DNA of 64,000 bases from Eutreptiella sp. 'Long Island Sound 2002' (Eukaryota; Euglenozoa; Euglenophyceae; Eutreptiales; Eutreptiaceae). Of this stretch, positions 10,700 to 21,078 are shown piece after piece. Position 1 is the first letter of the stretch; every line of letters starts with the position of its first letter. The position numbers were made by a program, and so were the translations under genes. The notes beneath the pieces were generated by a model that worked only from the letters and a program-made list of their open reading frames with translations, was not told the origin of the DNA and ran no database searches. The stretch covers positions 28,233,216 to 28,297,215 of the forward strand of contig OZ038399.1 of assembly GCA_964036045.1 (NCBI GenBank), in the 5' to 3' direction.

Positions 10700-11220
10700 A
10701 TTTAGTACCCATCCCAAATTTAGTACCCCCCCATATTTAGTACCCCCCTGGCCCTATTGAGCAGTCTGCCAAAATTGGTACCCCCTTGAGCCTCCCAAGG
10801 AAACGTGTGTGGGTGCTTTGGTTTTTGTCCCATGGACCCCACACGACGAGCCTTCCTCTTCCCTGCAACCACCTTGGCCTTCAAGTCTTCCTCCTGAGCC
10901 AAATAATCATGCGCCTGTTTTGGTTGAATTCCAAACTTTTCAGCAGTTGCCCAAATGCTCAAGTCTCCAAGGTATTAATGGCCAAGTGTAGGAATCATCT
11001 ACATCGTCCTGATCAATGCACCCCCCTCCGTGCTTGAAATTGTCAAGACAACAATTGCAGCACCGACTGCACACGTATATGCGGTACACCTCTTGTTTTT
11101 ACATGCATCAACGGGAAAATAACAGGTGGCACGCACCCGCCCAAAATTAGTACCCCCCCGAAAGTAGTACCCCCCCCCCTGCCTTATTGAGCATTCTGCC
11201 GAAATTAGTACCCTAGGGTA
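10700..11220. repeat. Direct repeats of a GGTACTAAT-type unit around an HTH remnant
   Basis: Blocks at 10749-10787 and 11179-11215 share attgagca-tctgcc-aaatt-gtacc. Each is next to several 'ttagtacccccc' units (10690-10745 and 11143-11175). They bracket about 390 bp that carries the HTH coding remnant, so this could be a small DNA element or a decayed transposon with its ends. Confidence 0.55.
10775..10966 (-). pseudogene. CENP-B/pogo-type helix-turn-helix remnant
   Basis: Read on the minus strand from 10966, the peptide has SIWATAEKFGIQPKQAHDYL, then a basic stretch KRKARRVGSMGQKPKHP. The order 'xxAxxFG(I/V)xxxxxxxYL ... RRxGxxGxKPKxP' is that of the N-terminal DNA-binding HTH of CENP-B/pogo/Tc5-like transposases and their domesticated relatives. 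Only about 60 residues remain; no DDE catalytic region is seen, and the reading runs into the flanking GGTACTAAT repeats. There are stops just upstream (above 10966). I treat it as a transposase fragment; a short exon of a cellular gene is the alternative. Confidence 0.45.
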
Positions 11221-11329
11221 TATGGGGTGGGGGGGTTTAACCCCCTGCAGGCCCTCCAGGCCCAAACGGAGTGAGGAAGGTCAAGGTTTGGCTGACGGCG
11301 CCAAAGGCGCCGGAACATATTCTTTTACC

Positions 11330-11440
11330 CGAAAAAGGAGCACATTGGCCAACTTTGACAAAAATTTTCACCCCCAACATACAAACCTCACAAAATGATC
11401 AGCACCACGTGGGGATCATTTTGAGGTATGTATGTTGGGG
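11330..11440. repeat. Hairpin module, copy 1
   Basis: Arms at 11372-11400 (ccccaacatacaaacctcac...) and 11414-11440 (gatcattttgaggtatgtat...) are inverted copies with about 27 paired bases and a loop of about 13. A related module with the same arrangement and similar left flank (ggccaa...aaaattttc) lies at about 11830-11942. Confidence 0.75.
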
Positions 11441-11829
11441 TCTGCCCCCACTCCCCCCCCCCACTTCCAGGCCAGTGGCCGAACCCCCCCCCTCTACCCC
11501 CCTCTGGGGTAGTGTCAGGTACAGACCTGGGGAGTGCGGATTCCCGGGCCCTACCCCCCACACGCCTATCAGTTTGGTCGTAGCGTGCTTGGCCCCTTCC
11601 CCAAGTCCCGACTTCAAGCGGCTCTCCCCAGTGCAGCGGTGGGAAAGCAGGCGGGAGAGGAGTGTTCCTGCAAGGGGCTGGTCAGATGAGGCTGGGGAGG
11701 GGGGAAAAAGGTTTGTGCGTGGGTAGGGGGGGGTCGTTTGAGCCCCCCCGAAGGAGGGAGGGAGGGGGTCTGGAAAAGGGGCTCAAACGTCCGAGCCCTG
11801 ATATAAAGACAGTCCATTGGCTCGGAAAT

Positions 11830-11942
11830 TGGGCCGCAAAGTGGCCCAGACGGAAAATGTTTTGAAAATTCTTTCCCCAATGACACATACCTCAAAGTGA
11901 TCCGCGCATTCTCGGGATCGTTTTGAGGGATTTGTGTTGGGG
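11830..11942. repeat. Hairpin module, copy 2
   Basis: Arms at 11876-11904 (ccccaatgacacatacctca...) and 11915-11942 (ggatcgttttgagggatttg...) form a diverged version of the hairpin at 11372-11440. Compensated and uncompensated differences coexist. Confidence 0.7.
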
Positions 11943-11954
11943 TACCGCTGGACC

Positions 11955-12075
11955 CCCGTTCTGAGCCCCTCCCATCCCATACCCTCCAACCGCCATCTGA
12001 TGCCCTCCGACCGCCGTCGGTTATCCCCCAACCGCCGTCGGTTACCCTCACCCCACTGCCGGTTGCTCTGCAACC
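11955..12075. repeat. Short AACCGCC(GTCGGTTA) repeat cluster
   Basis: Four or five diverged units share ccaaccgccgtcggttaccc. The aaccgcc core also recurs inside MITE family A. Confidence 0.6.
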
Positions 12076-12254
12076 GCCGTATAATTGTTTGACTAAATAA
12101 TGAGCCGGCCACTGGACAGCCCGAATTTTTTCAATTAAAAAACGTCCTGTATGGGTCACCCACAGCTCCGCTCTGCTCGCACTTCTTCTGCGCCCCACCC
12201 TCTCCTGATCCTGCATTACTCCGTGCCATGGCCTGCCTGCCCCTTGGCTTGCAG

Positions 12255-12466
12255 TGTGTTATGAGTTCGAGGGCATATGGCTTAACGTCAGCACTGTACC
12301 GTCGCTGGGAGCCAAAGCGAGTGCTCAAGGGGCTACCGAGCACGTGACGGATGGCCACAGCTCTGCCATGTTGCAGTGGTTGTTGCCCACTGCCGTGTTC
12401 GTGCCGCTCTCTTTTGCTGCCTTGCTGGCATGGCGTTACTGTACCAGTACCAGTGAATCTTTGGAG
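12255..12466 (+). CDS. Surface-protein exon with transmembrane anchor
   Basis: It sits between a good acceptor (cttggcttgcag, ending 12254) and a donor (ttggag|gtatgg). The frame runs YEFEGIWLNVSTVPSLGAKA, a hydrophilic stretch, then a single membrane span (MLQWLLPTAVFVPLSFAALL) and AWRYCTS, as in the juxtamembrane part of a type I membrane protein. The exon starts with two bases of a codon and ends on a codon boundary, and the next exon (13843) also starts on a boundary. Upstream partners probably include 8789-9266. Family unknown. Confidence 0.5.
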
Positions 12467-13842
12467 GTATGGCTGTGTGCCTGTCACTGAAGGTCCTATT
12501 TATCTGAGGCACCCCCCACACACAGACAAATCCCAAACCAGATATACAGTTGATTCTCGCTCTGACGGTGTGTTTCGTTTCTCACACCAATTTGCATCGT
12601 CATTCCTTCCCACTCCTTTTTGAAGTTATGTGCTTTGAGTGGTTGCAATGCAGTAGCTCTTGGTAGGCGGCTGTGTTAAACAGGGTTTGTCTACCCAAGG
12701 TTCCACCTACACCTTTGCTTAGCTCACCTTAATTAGCCCCCCAAACCTGCAAGTTGCGCCAGCACAGAAAAGAACTGAGGCCCCATGCACGGGGGACAGC
12801 CAACGTGCCGTCTGGCGTAGCCTCGGCCGTCCACAGTCAAACAGAGGATTTTCACCATAAAATTCGAACAAGTGTGTCACACCGGAAGTATCACTGGATT
12901 TCTTTGCACCGTTTTGGAACACCCACTGCCCTCACTCCGTCACCAAACATGGGGTGCAGGGTCTCCTGGAAGCACATATTGGGGAGGGGGAGGAGGAGGA
13001 GGAGCTGCCAGCGATCGGCGCGGGCCCGTGCCAGCGGATAGCCGGGAAAGGGTGCCCACTCCCTGTGTCTCCACCACACGGATAGGGATGCAAGAGCACA
13101 GACTAGACGAGCCACGTCCACCCCAGGCGTAGGATGAATTGGGCCTGGTCTAGTCTCCAAACCAAAGCCCCTGCCGAACCGGGATACCTCTGCGACAGAC
13201 CCAACCTGGGCCTGGAACCCTGGTCGAGCGGACACATAGAGGCTCCCCACCCAGCATGGCGTCTCTAGGCGACTTGTCTGGTCGTCGGACGCCGACGGTA
13301 GGTATTCGTGGACTTTGGTGACAGCTAGAGCCGCGCAAAAGGAGCTAAGCGTGCAAGGCGGAGGTGGTGTACCAAAGCGGGTTCCCACCGGATAGGTGTT
13401 CACCGGATGCCTGCCCCATCACCCGCTTGTAGATAGACAAGAGCAAAGCGTGCAAAGCACAGACCTGGGAAAGGCGACAGCGTTCCCGCTTGCTGAGCAG
13501 AGGTGGACACGGGCTATCCACCGCCAAATCCCCGGTATGTGGAGAGAGCCCCCATGCCCGCAACCAGATCGCTCTAGCCCCCAACATCACGGCGTGGCGG
13601 ATGGCCTACTGGGAATCGGCTGAAGATCTGCTGAGCATAGCGAAGCCGCGGCGGCGAGGCTGCCCCCCTGTTGCGGTTCGTTCGCGCTGGGGAGACCCCA
13701 CCATGCCTCCACACCACGTCAAGGTGCCCGGCACCAGGGGTTGGAGGGGGTGGAGGTAAGGGGGGGACTTTGCAGCGGGGTTTTTTTGCTGTGGGATGTT
13801 GCGTGTTTCAAATTCGTGCGAAACTTCCCACACAATTTTCAG
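12467..13842 (+). other. Inferred intron with a LINE-linker remnant
   Basis: It lies between the transmembrane exon and the tail exon. It contains a TTTTTTT run near 13785, no MITE that I can see, and a possible retrotransposon remnant at 13540-13760. Confidence 0.4.
13540..13760 (+). pseudogene. Possible LINE ORF2 linker remnant
   Basis: The + frame reads ITAWRMAYWESAEDLLSIA, then RRRGCPPVAVRSRWG. The Ala-Trp..Trp..Ala-Glu..Leu pattern followed by a basic Arg-Gly stretch resembles the helix between endonuclease and reverse transcriptase of LINEs and the similar peptide at 1110-1200. No catalytic motif is present, so the call is weak. Confidence 0.3.
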
Positions 13843-14013
13843 GCCGCTGTGCGAAATAAACTGGTGTCGAAATTCAGCAATATTGCTTGTCGTACAGTTG
13901 CTTTTGCCACACGCTCAGCATTTGTAGATGGGGTACAACCGAATTCTGTGGGGAGGCACATGGAAAAGGCATGGAATGAGCGGCAGCTGCAGAACGACAA
14001 CATTCTCAAATAA
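13843..14013 (+). CDS. Terminal exon, cytoplasmic tail of the surface protein
   Basis: The acceptor ttcccacacaattttcag ends at 13842. The exon codes 56 residues and a TAA: basic and amphipathic (AAVRNKLVSKFSNIA, then HMEKAWNERQLQNDNILK). Phase 0 at both this acceptor and the donor at 12466 lets the tail follow the membrane span directly, with Arg/Lys on the expected inner side. The composition (lower GC, normal codons) differs from the surrounding repeats, which supports real coding. Confidence 0.5.
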   Translation, partial: AAVRNKLVSKFSNIACRTVAFATRSAFVDGVQPNSVGRHMEKAWNERQLQNDNILK

Positions 14014-14514
14014 GATTAATGATGATCAATGCTTCTGCAGATTTAGGCTCTCCGGATATTCAGAAATCCTGAAAACTCGATAAAACAATGTGCAACAGCA
14101 CCAAATTGGGCTGCTGCAACGACTCTTTTCACTGCATGCAAGTCACGAGAAGATGGGGGTATGACTCTCAGGCCCCCTTTTCCCAGCTGTGGCACAGAAA
14201 CACCTTGTGTTGGATCCCAAAGTTGTGGTTCTCCCTGTCCATTTTCTGCCTGTATTTCTGAACACTATCCGGCTCAACCACACCCTGCAATGTCCACAAT
14301 GCAAATACCCAAATTCCAGCTTTTGCCCAAGCTCAGCCGAAGCAGAACATCTTCTTGCCGCCCTGCCCCTGTGAAACCCAACTTTGTAGTTCCTCCATGT
14401 TTGTTGCAGTTTGCAGACTATTGCACAGATGAAGATCAAGCAGATTCCAGGTGTGGGTCTGTTTGTTTCTGCCTTTCCTGTTTCTGCGCCCCTGCTCTGA
14501 TGTATGCCTGTAGT

Positions 14515-14542
14515 GTTGGTGTATGTGTGTGTGTGTGTGTGT

Positions 14543-14580
<38 letters not shown>

Positions 14581-14600
14581 ATGGGTGTGCGTGTGTGGAG
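14515..14600. repeat. (GT)n microsatellite
   Basis: About 35 GT dinucleotides with a few A interruptions. Shorter GT tracts occur at 16188-16211, 16276-16295 and 42615-42640. Confidence 0.95.
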
Positions 14601-14639
14601 ATTAAGTGCAGACCTGCATTGCATCTAGAAGTTGTGTGC

Positions 14640-16030
14640 ATGTAGGCACCTCTTCCGCGGACTGGGCACCATGGAAATTACAGAAGAGGGTTTCCCAATT
14701 TGGAAGGGTGAGCATGTGACGGCCCTGTGCCACGTCAGAGATAGTATCATTCTGGGCACGAATGCCCCTCCAGCAGCACGCACACACGTTGTCAACGACG
14801 TTTGTGAAGTGCTTCAGCAGGCAACTCAGGGTTGTGTGTGATTGCATGGCACAACACACAGAATGCATGGGTACCTGCTGGTGTGACAGTGGTGGATGTT
14901 GGGCGGTGGTCAGTGGTTTCTGGTGTTGGTAGTGATTTTCCTATTCTTGCAGACTGTGACACGTTTTTTGTGTCACAGCCTGTTGTTGTTGTTGTTGTTG
15001 TTACAGTCTGGACTACTGTACTACTGTCTGCAAGTTGTGCGGGGCTGGTCTAAAGGAGGTTGTCATCACCAGCACTATGGAGATGCCTTTGCACTGCCAT
15101 TACGAAGGTCATGGGCCACGTCGTCGTCCGACAGCTAGACCGACAGGGGATGGCATTCGTAGAAACATCGGTGCTTTCCAGGAAGTGGGAACTGCGACAG
15201 GCACCTTCCCTCCTGGCCCCGCAGCGTGTGTATCAAGGATATTGGCGTGCCATCTCACGGGCGTTGTAAAAAATGGGCTACGGTGGACCAACATCTCAGC
15301 TGCAGGTGGCGTTACTGTGTGGATACCCACGAGAGGTGGCAATGGGAGCCATGCACAAGGGTCTCCATAGAGCATACAGCACATCACGGCATGACACACA
15401 AGTTCAAATAAAGGCAGTATACTCACTGAGCTACCACATGCTTGCACCACCGTGCAAAGTTGTAGGGCTGCTCCAGCGGTGGTTACAAAAACACGCATAT
15501 TGGGATTATGCACCGTGGCGGATGCCACCCGACCTGGTCGTGCAGGGAATGGCAGGGAACTGATGCACTGATTACAAATCTTGGATCTCCTGGGGCCTCA
15601 TTGTACAAATTCAGACTGCGTGTGTGTGTCCCTCGGGTAACCGGGGGGAACTGGCAAGTGCAGGTACCAACGACTTGAATTAACGAGGCTGGAAGCAGGG
15701 CGGGTTGGAGGGTAGGCAGCGATTACGGAACACGAGATAGGGGACGAATCCATCACCAGACACGGTGTGAAGTGATGTGGTCACACGTGCACGTTCCATA
15801 ATGCATACAGGTCCCAGTTTGCATTATGGCGCTAGGATCACGCTTTGTGCTGAGTGCTCTGAATTTAATTCAGTTTTCGGCCGGCAGGTGGGGTGCTGCT
15901 GCGCTGCAACTGCCTGGCCACGGCTGCATGTGTTCAGCGTGACACACGACGCAATCCAATGATTAACCCCTATCCTTCTGGACGTTACTGCTCCCGAGCA
16001 CTGCTGCCTGCAGAAAGGCGCCTAGCCGCC
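14640..16030 (+). other. Mostly non-coding, one interrupted ORF
   Basis: At 15060-15563 a single + frame is open apart from one stop near 15270. The peptides (MGHVVVRQLDRQGMAFVETS and, after the stop, LQVALLCGYPREVAMGAM..., HMLAPPCKVVGLLQRWLQKH) look protein-like but match nothing I know; it may be a pseudogene or two exons. A (TTG)n run lies at 14983-15002. The rest shows nothing firm. Confidence 0.3.
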
Positions 16031-16031
16031 C

Positions 16032-16167
16032 ATGATCATGGCTCCGCTTTGACTGTCGGATGGCCTGACGAGAGTTGGGCACTCAGCGCCTTTGTAAGCA
16101 TGATCATGGCTCCGCTTTGACTGTCGGATGGCCTGACGAGAGTTGGGCACTCAGCGCCTTTGTAAGT
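16032..16167. repeat. 68-bp tandem duplication
   Basis: Two exact or near-exact copies of atgatcatggctccgctttg... through ...cgcctttgtaag start at 16032 and 16100. The upstream ctgcagaaaggcgcctagc and internal gcctgacgaga parts are shared with the 42.7 kb locus. Confidence 0.85.
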
Positions 16168-16299
16168 GCCTGTTTGTCGCGTCATACGTGTGTGTGTGTG
16201 TGTGTGTGTGTTCCCATCCAGCTGAGTTCACAACGTGCACCCACTGTTTGCCATGCCTGTTTGTCTTGTGTCAATCGTGTGTGTGTGTGTGTGTTCCCT

Positions 16300-16860
16300 T
16301 GCTCAGAAAGGCATCTAGACCCCCACAGCTGCCCAGGGGCGCGTGACCTCACCGTGGTGTGGGGGTGAAACCGGGGGGGGGTCCCCCCCGGGCTAACACG
16401 CAATCTGGGGGGTGCCCTGGTCCAGCCGCGGCGGCCAGGGCACGGGATCGCGCGCCCCACCCCTCGCCGGCCACCGTGGGAAAGCCACGATGGCACAGGG
16501 CGGGCTCCACCGGGGGGTGGCGGTGTGCGGGAGTAACCCGGGTCCCCCTGTGACCCAGCCCTCTCCAGGGCTCGTGTGCGCTCCCCTGCCCCAACCCACT
16601 GCACCTTGTGTTCTGCACAGGTACATCGTGGGGTGGGGATATCGTCCTATCCGACGCCCGTCCGGGCCAGGGGCACAACCACTATGGCCTTCGGCCAGGG
16701 GCCTGATGTCACGGGGGGCTACCGGTCCTGCCCTGCGATGCAATGCGGGGCAACCGTGACATCAGGCCTCACAGCCACGCGCCCTCTGCACCTGGTGCAG
16801 AGAGGGGGGATAGGGACGCCCCGTGTAGGATTGCGGGCACACGACACGTTCCACCCCCAC
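16300..16860. other. Very GC-rich leader to the 96-bp array
   Basis: No gene is supported. It contains a local inverted repeat, cctgatgtcacgg (about 16700) and ccgtgacatcagg (about 16754), then passes into the array at about 16860. Confidence 0.45.
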
Positions 16861-19170
16861 ACAGCGGCGGTTACACCCGAGTCCCTCCGGTCCTGCCTGG
16901 GCCGCGGAGGGATAGGGACGCCCCGTGGGTTCGCCAGGTATTTCTCCTTCCCCCACACAGCGGCGGTTACACCCGAGTCCCTCCGGTCCAGCCTGGGCCG
17001 CGGGGGGATAGGGACGCCCCGTGGTTTCGTCAGGTATTATTCCTTCCCCCACACAGCGGCGGTTACACCCGAGTCCCTCCGGTCCAGCCAGGGCCGCGGA
17101 GGGATAGGGACGCCCCGTGGGTTCGCCAGGTATTTTTCCTTCCCCCACACAGCGGCGGTTACACCCGAGTCCCTCCGGTCCAGCCTGGGCCGCGGAGGGA
17201 TAGGGACGCCCCGTGGGTTCGTCAGGTATTTTTCCTTCCCCCACACAGCGGCGGTTACACCCGAGTCCCTCAGGTCCAGCCTGGGCCGCGGAGGGATAGG
17301 GACGCCCCGTGGGGTCGTCAAGTATTTTTCCTTCCCCCACACAGCGGCGGTTACACCCGAGTCCCTCCGGTCCAGCCTGGGCCGCGGAGGGATAGGGACG
17401 CCCCGTGGGTTCGCCAGGTATTTCTCCTTCCCCCACACAGCGGCGGTTACACCCGAGTCCCTCCGGTCCAGCTTGGGCCGCGGGGGGATAGGGACGCCCC
17501 GTGGGTTCGCCAGGTATTTTTCCTTCCCCCACACAGCGGCGGTTACACCCGAGTCCCTCCGGTCCAGCCTGGGCCGCGGGGGGATAGGGACGCCCCGTGG
17601 GTTCGCCAGGTATTTTTCCTTCCCCCACACAGCGGCGGTTATACCCGAGTCCCTCCGGTCCAGCCTGGGCCGCGGAGGGAGAGGGACGCCCCGTGGGTTC
17701 GTCAGGTATTTTTCCTTCCCCCACACAGCGGCGGTTACACCCGAGTCCCTCCGGTCCAGCTTGGGCCGCGGGGGGATAGGGACGCCCCGTGGGTTCGCCA
17801 GGTATTTTTCCTTCCCCCACACAGCGGCGGTTACACCCGAGTCCCTCCGGTCCAGCCTGGGCCGCGGAGGGATAGGGACGCCCCGTGGGTTCGCCAGGTA
17901 TTTTTCCTTCCCCCACACAGCGGCGGTTACACCCGAGTCCCTCCGGTCCAGCTTGGGCCGCGGAGGGATAGGGACGCCCCGTGGGTTCGCCAGGTATTTT
18001 TCCTTCCCCCACACAGCGGCGGTTACACCCGAGTCCCTCCGGTCCAGCCTGGGCCGCGGGGGGATGGGGACGCCCCGTAGGTTCGTCAGGTATTTTTCCT
18101 TCCCCCACACAGCGGCGGTTACACCCGAGTCCCTCCGGTCCAGCCTGGGCCGCGGGGGGATAGGGACGCCCCCCGGGTTCACAAGGTATTTTTCCTTCCC
18201 CCACACAGCGGCGGTTACACCCGAGTCCCTCCGGTCCAGCCTGGGCCGCGGGGGGATAGGGACGCCCCGTGGGTTCGCCAGGTATTTTTCCTTCCCCCAC
18301 ACAGCGGCGGTTACACCCGAGTCCCTCCGGTCCAGCCTGGGCCGCGGGGGGATAGGGACGCCCCGTGGGTTCGCCAGGTATTTCTCCTTCCCCCACACAG
18401 CGGCGGTTACACCCGAGTCCCTCCGGTCCAGCCTGGGCCGCGGAGGGATAGGGACGCCCCGTGGGTTCGCCAGGTATTTTTCCTTCCCCCACACAGCGGC
18501 GGTTACACCCGAGTCCCTCCGGTCCAGCTTGGGCCGCGGAGGGATAGGGACGCCCCGTGGGGTCGTCAGGTATTTTTCCTTCCCCCACACGGCGGCGGTT
18601 ACACCCGAGTCCCTCCGGTCCAGCCTGGGCCGCGGAGGGATAGGGACGCCCCGTGGGTTCGCCAGGTATTTTTCCTTCCCCCACACAGCGGCGGTTACAC
18701 CCGAGTCCCTCCGGTCCAGCCTGGGCCGCGGAGGGATAGGGACGCCCCGTGGGTTCGCCAGGTATTTTTCCTTCCCCCACACAGCGGCGGTTACACCCGA
18801 GTCCCTCCGGTCCAGCCTGGGCCGCGGGGGGATAGGGACGCCCCGTGGGTTCGCCAGGTATTTTTCCTTCCCCCACACAGCGGCGGTTACACCCGAGTCC
18901 CTCCGGTCCAGCCTGGGCCGCGGGGGGATAGGGACGCCCCGTGAGTTGGCAAGGTAATTTTGCTTCCCCCACACAGCGGCGGTTACACCCGAGTCCCTCC
19001 GGTCCAGCCTGGGCCGCGGAGGGATAGGGACGCCCCGTGGGTTCGCCAGGTATTTTTCCTTCCCCCACACAGCGGCGGTTACACCCGAGTCCCTCAGGTC
19101 CAGCCTGGGCCGCGGGGGGATAGGGACGCCCCGTGGGGTCGCCAGGTATTATTCCTTCCCCCACACTTGG
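16861..19170. repeat. 96-bp tandem array, about 24 units
   Basis: Each unit runs from ccttcccccacacagcggcg through gggatagggacgccccgtgg to gttcgccaggtatttt. Spacing is exactly 96 bp (for example cggcggttac at 16865, 16961 and 17057). Units differ at only a few positions (cggaggg/cgggggg, gttcgcc/gttcgtc/ggtcgtc). Because 96 is a multiple of three and the unit lacks stops, both strands stay open for over 2 kb, so these ORFs are not evidence of a gene. Confidence 0.97.
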
Positions 19171-20306
19171 CTTTCGGACCATCGAGGCCCCCGCCGCTGA
19201 GGCGAGGGGGCCTCTTTCGCTTTGGGACCACTGAGGCCCCCGCCGCTGAGGCGAGGGGGCCTCTTTGGCTTTGGGACCACCGAGGCCCCCGCCGCTGAGG
19301 CGAGGGGGCCTCCTTCGCTTTGGGACCATCGAGGCCCCCTCCGCTGAGGCGAGAGGGCCTCCTTGGCTTTCGGACCATCGAGGCCCCCGCCGCTGAGGCG
19401 AGGGGGCCTCCTTCGCTTTGGGACCACTAAGGCCCCCGCCGCCGAGGCGAGGGGGCCTCTTTCGCTTTGGGACCACCCAGGCCCCCGCCGCTGAGGCGAG
19501 GGGGCCTCTTTGGCTTTGGGACCATCGAGGCCCCTCTGCTGAGGCGAGGGGGCCTCTTTGGCTTTGGGACCACCGAGGCCCCCGCCGCTGAGGCGAGGGG
19601 GCCTCCTGGGCTTTGGGAACACCGAGGCCCCCGCCGCTGAGGCGAGGGGGCCTCCTTCGCTTTGGGACCACCGAGGCCCCTTCCGCTGAGGCGAGGGGGC
19701 CTCCTTCTCTTCGGGACCACCGAGGCCCCCGCCGCTGGGGCGAGGGGGCCTCTTTGACTTTGGGACCACCGAGGCCCCCTCCGCTGAGGCGAGGGGGCCT
19801 CCTTTGCTTTCGGACACCGAGGCCCCCGCCGCTGAGGCGAGGGGGCCTCTTTGACTTTGGGACCACCGAGGCCCCCTCCGCTGAGGCGAGGGGGCCTCCT
19901 TTGCTTTCGGACACCGAGGTTCCCGCCGCTGAGGCGAGGGGGCCTCCTTCGCTGTGGGATCACCAAGGCCCCCGCCGTTGAGGCGAAGGAGCCTCTTTCG
20001 CTTTGGGACCACCGAGGCCCCCGCCGCTGAGGCGAGGGGGCCTCCTGGGCTTTGGGACCACTGAGGCCCCCGCCGCTGAGGCGAGGGGGCCTCTTTCGCT
20101 TTGGGACCACCGAGGCCCCCTCCGCTGAGGCGAGGGGGCCTCCTTCTCTTCGGGACCACCGAGGCCCCCGCCGCTGGGGCGAGGGGGCCTCTTTGTCTTT
20201 GGGACCACCGGGGCCCCCTCCGCTGAGGCGAGGGGGCCTCCTTTGCTTTCGGACACCGAGGCCCCCGCCGCTGAGGCGAGGGGGCCTCCTTCGCTTTGGA
20301 TTCACC
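19171..20306. repeat. 49-bp tandem array, about 23 units, each with a hairpin
   Basis: The unit is gggaccaccgaggcccccgc cgctgaggcgagggggcctc plus a short ctttcgctt part. Spacing is 49 bp (gacc at 19177, 19226, 19275, 19324), with a few 48-bp units. GAGGCCCCC and GGGGGCCTC are perfect inverted 9-mers in most units, so every unit can fold. It abuts the 96-bp array directly at about 19170. The minus strand is open in all frames because the unit lacks stops. Confidence 0.95.
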
Positions 20307-21078
20307 AAGGCGGGGGTTTGCGTGTCCCCTCCGCAGACGTGCGGCACTGCGGATTGGGGGGACACGACCGGAGGGTTAGAGGATGGCCCCGCGCACGGAC
20401 ACCTTCGGCAGAAGTGCCGTGCGCCGGGGGAGGGGGGGGGACCGGGCCACGGACCAAGCCCCCGTGATCCGCCGGCCAAACGCCGCCCAGTCGGTAGTAC
20501 CTGGCGGCTAAGGGCCCACACCCGTGAGACTGCGTCCCCCTTCCCTTGGGGGGGTGGTGGACCGTGCCGGAAGTGGAGCCGGCGCTCCGCCTCGCCCCCC
20601 ATTCCGTGCCCCTGGGAGGGGATCCGGCTACGTGTAGGGCGGGTGCATGCACGTAGCGCGGACCAGGGGACAAGGGGAGGAGACGAAGAGGAGAGCCGCC
20701 GCCATGATGCTTAGCCGGACGGGTTGGGGTGAAACCTCCCTCCCGGTCGCTTTCCAGACCGTGGGGGGCCGGCGGGCACCATGGGGATGTGCCGCGGGGG
20801 CGCCCTACCGGGGGACCGCATCTCCTCCTCCTCCTCCTCTAGTGCGTGTCATGTTTTGCTGTTTTCTTTGATACGTACGGGATGATTTGCTGAACACTCA
20901 GGCTGGTTTCATCCAGTGCCTGTTTGTTGTTTCTGTATTGTATATATGTATGTTGGTTGATCCAACACTTCAACGGTTACCAATACCTATTTGTACTTTG
21001 TCTTATTTACGCAATGCAATCCTGAGTGCTCGTCCTGCATTCTGGTCACCACGCAGTCCATGCTTCTGTCCTCTGCAG
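20307..21078. other. GC-rich spacer, then AT-richer 5' region of the next gene
   Basis: 20307-20870 is GC-rich with a (CTC)n run near 20821-20840 and no domain-bearing ORF. 20870-21078 is more AT-rich and ends in cttctgtcctctgcag, an apparent acceptor, so it may be intron or promoter of the repeat-protein gene. Confidence 0.4.

Noticed and set aside
11271-12216. Possible protein shared by the two hairpin modules (similar peptides on + and - strands)
   Set aside because: The similarity comes from the palindromic DNA, which reads alike on both strands.
14333-14641. His-Thr repeat protein on the minus strand
   Set aside because: It is the translation of a GT microsatellite.
16762-19914. Minus-strand open frame of 1,050 codons and + strand frame of 793 codons over the 96-bp and 49-bp arrays
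   Set aside because: Both follow from stop-free repeat units; there is no unique domain, start context or splice support, and both strands are equally open.
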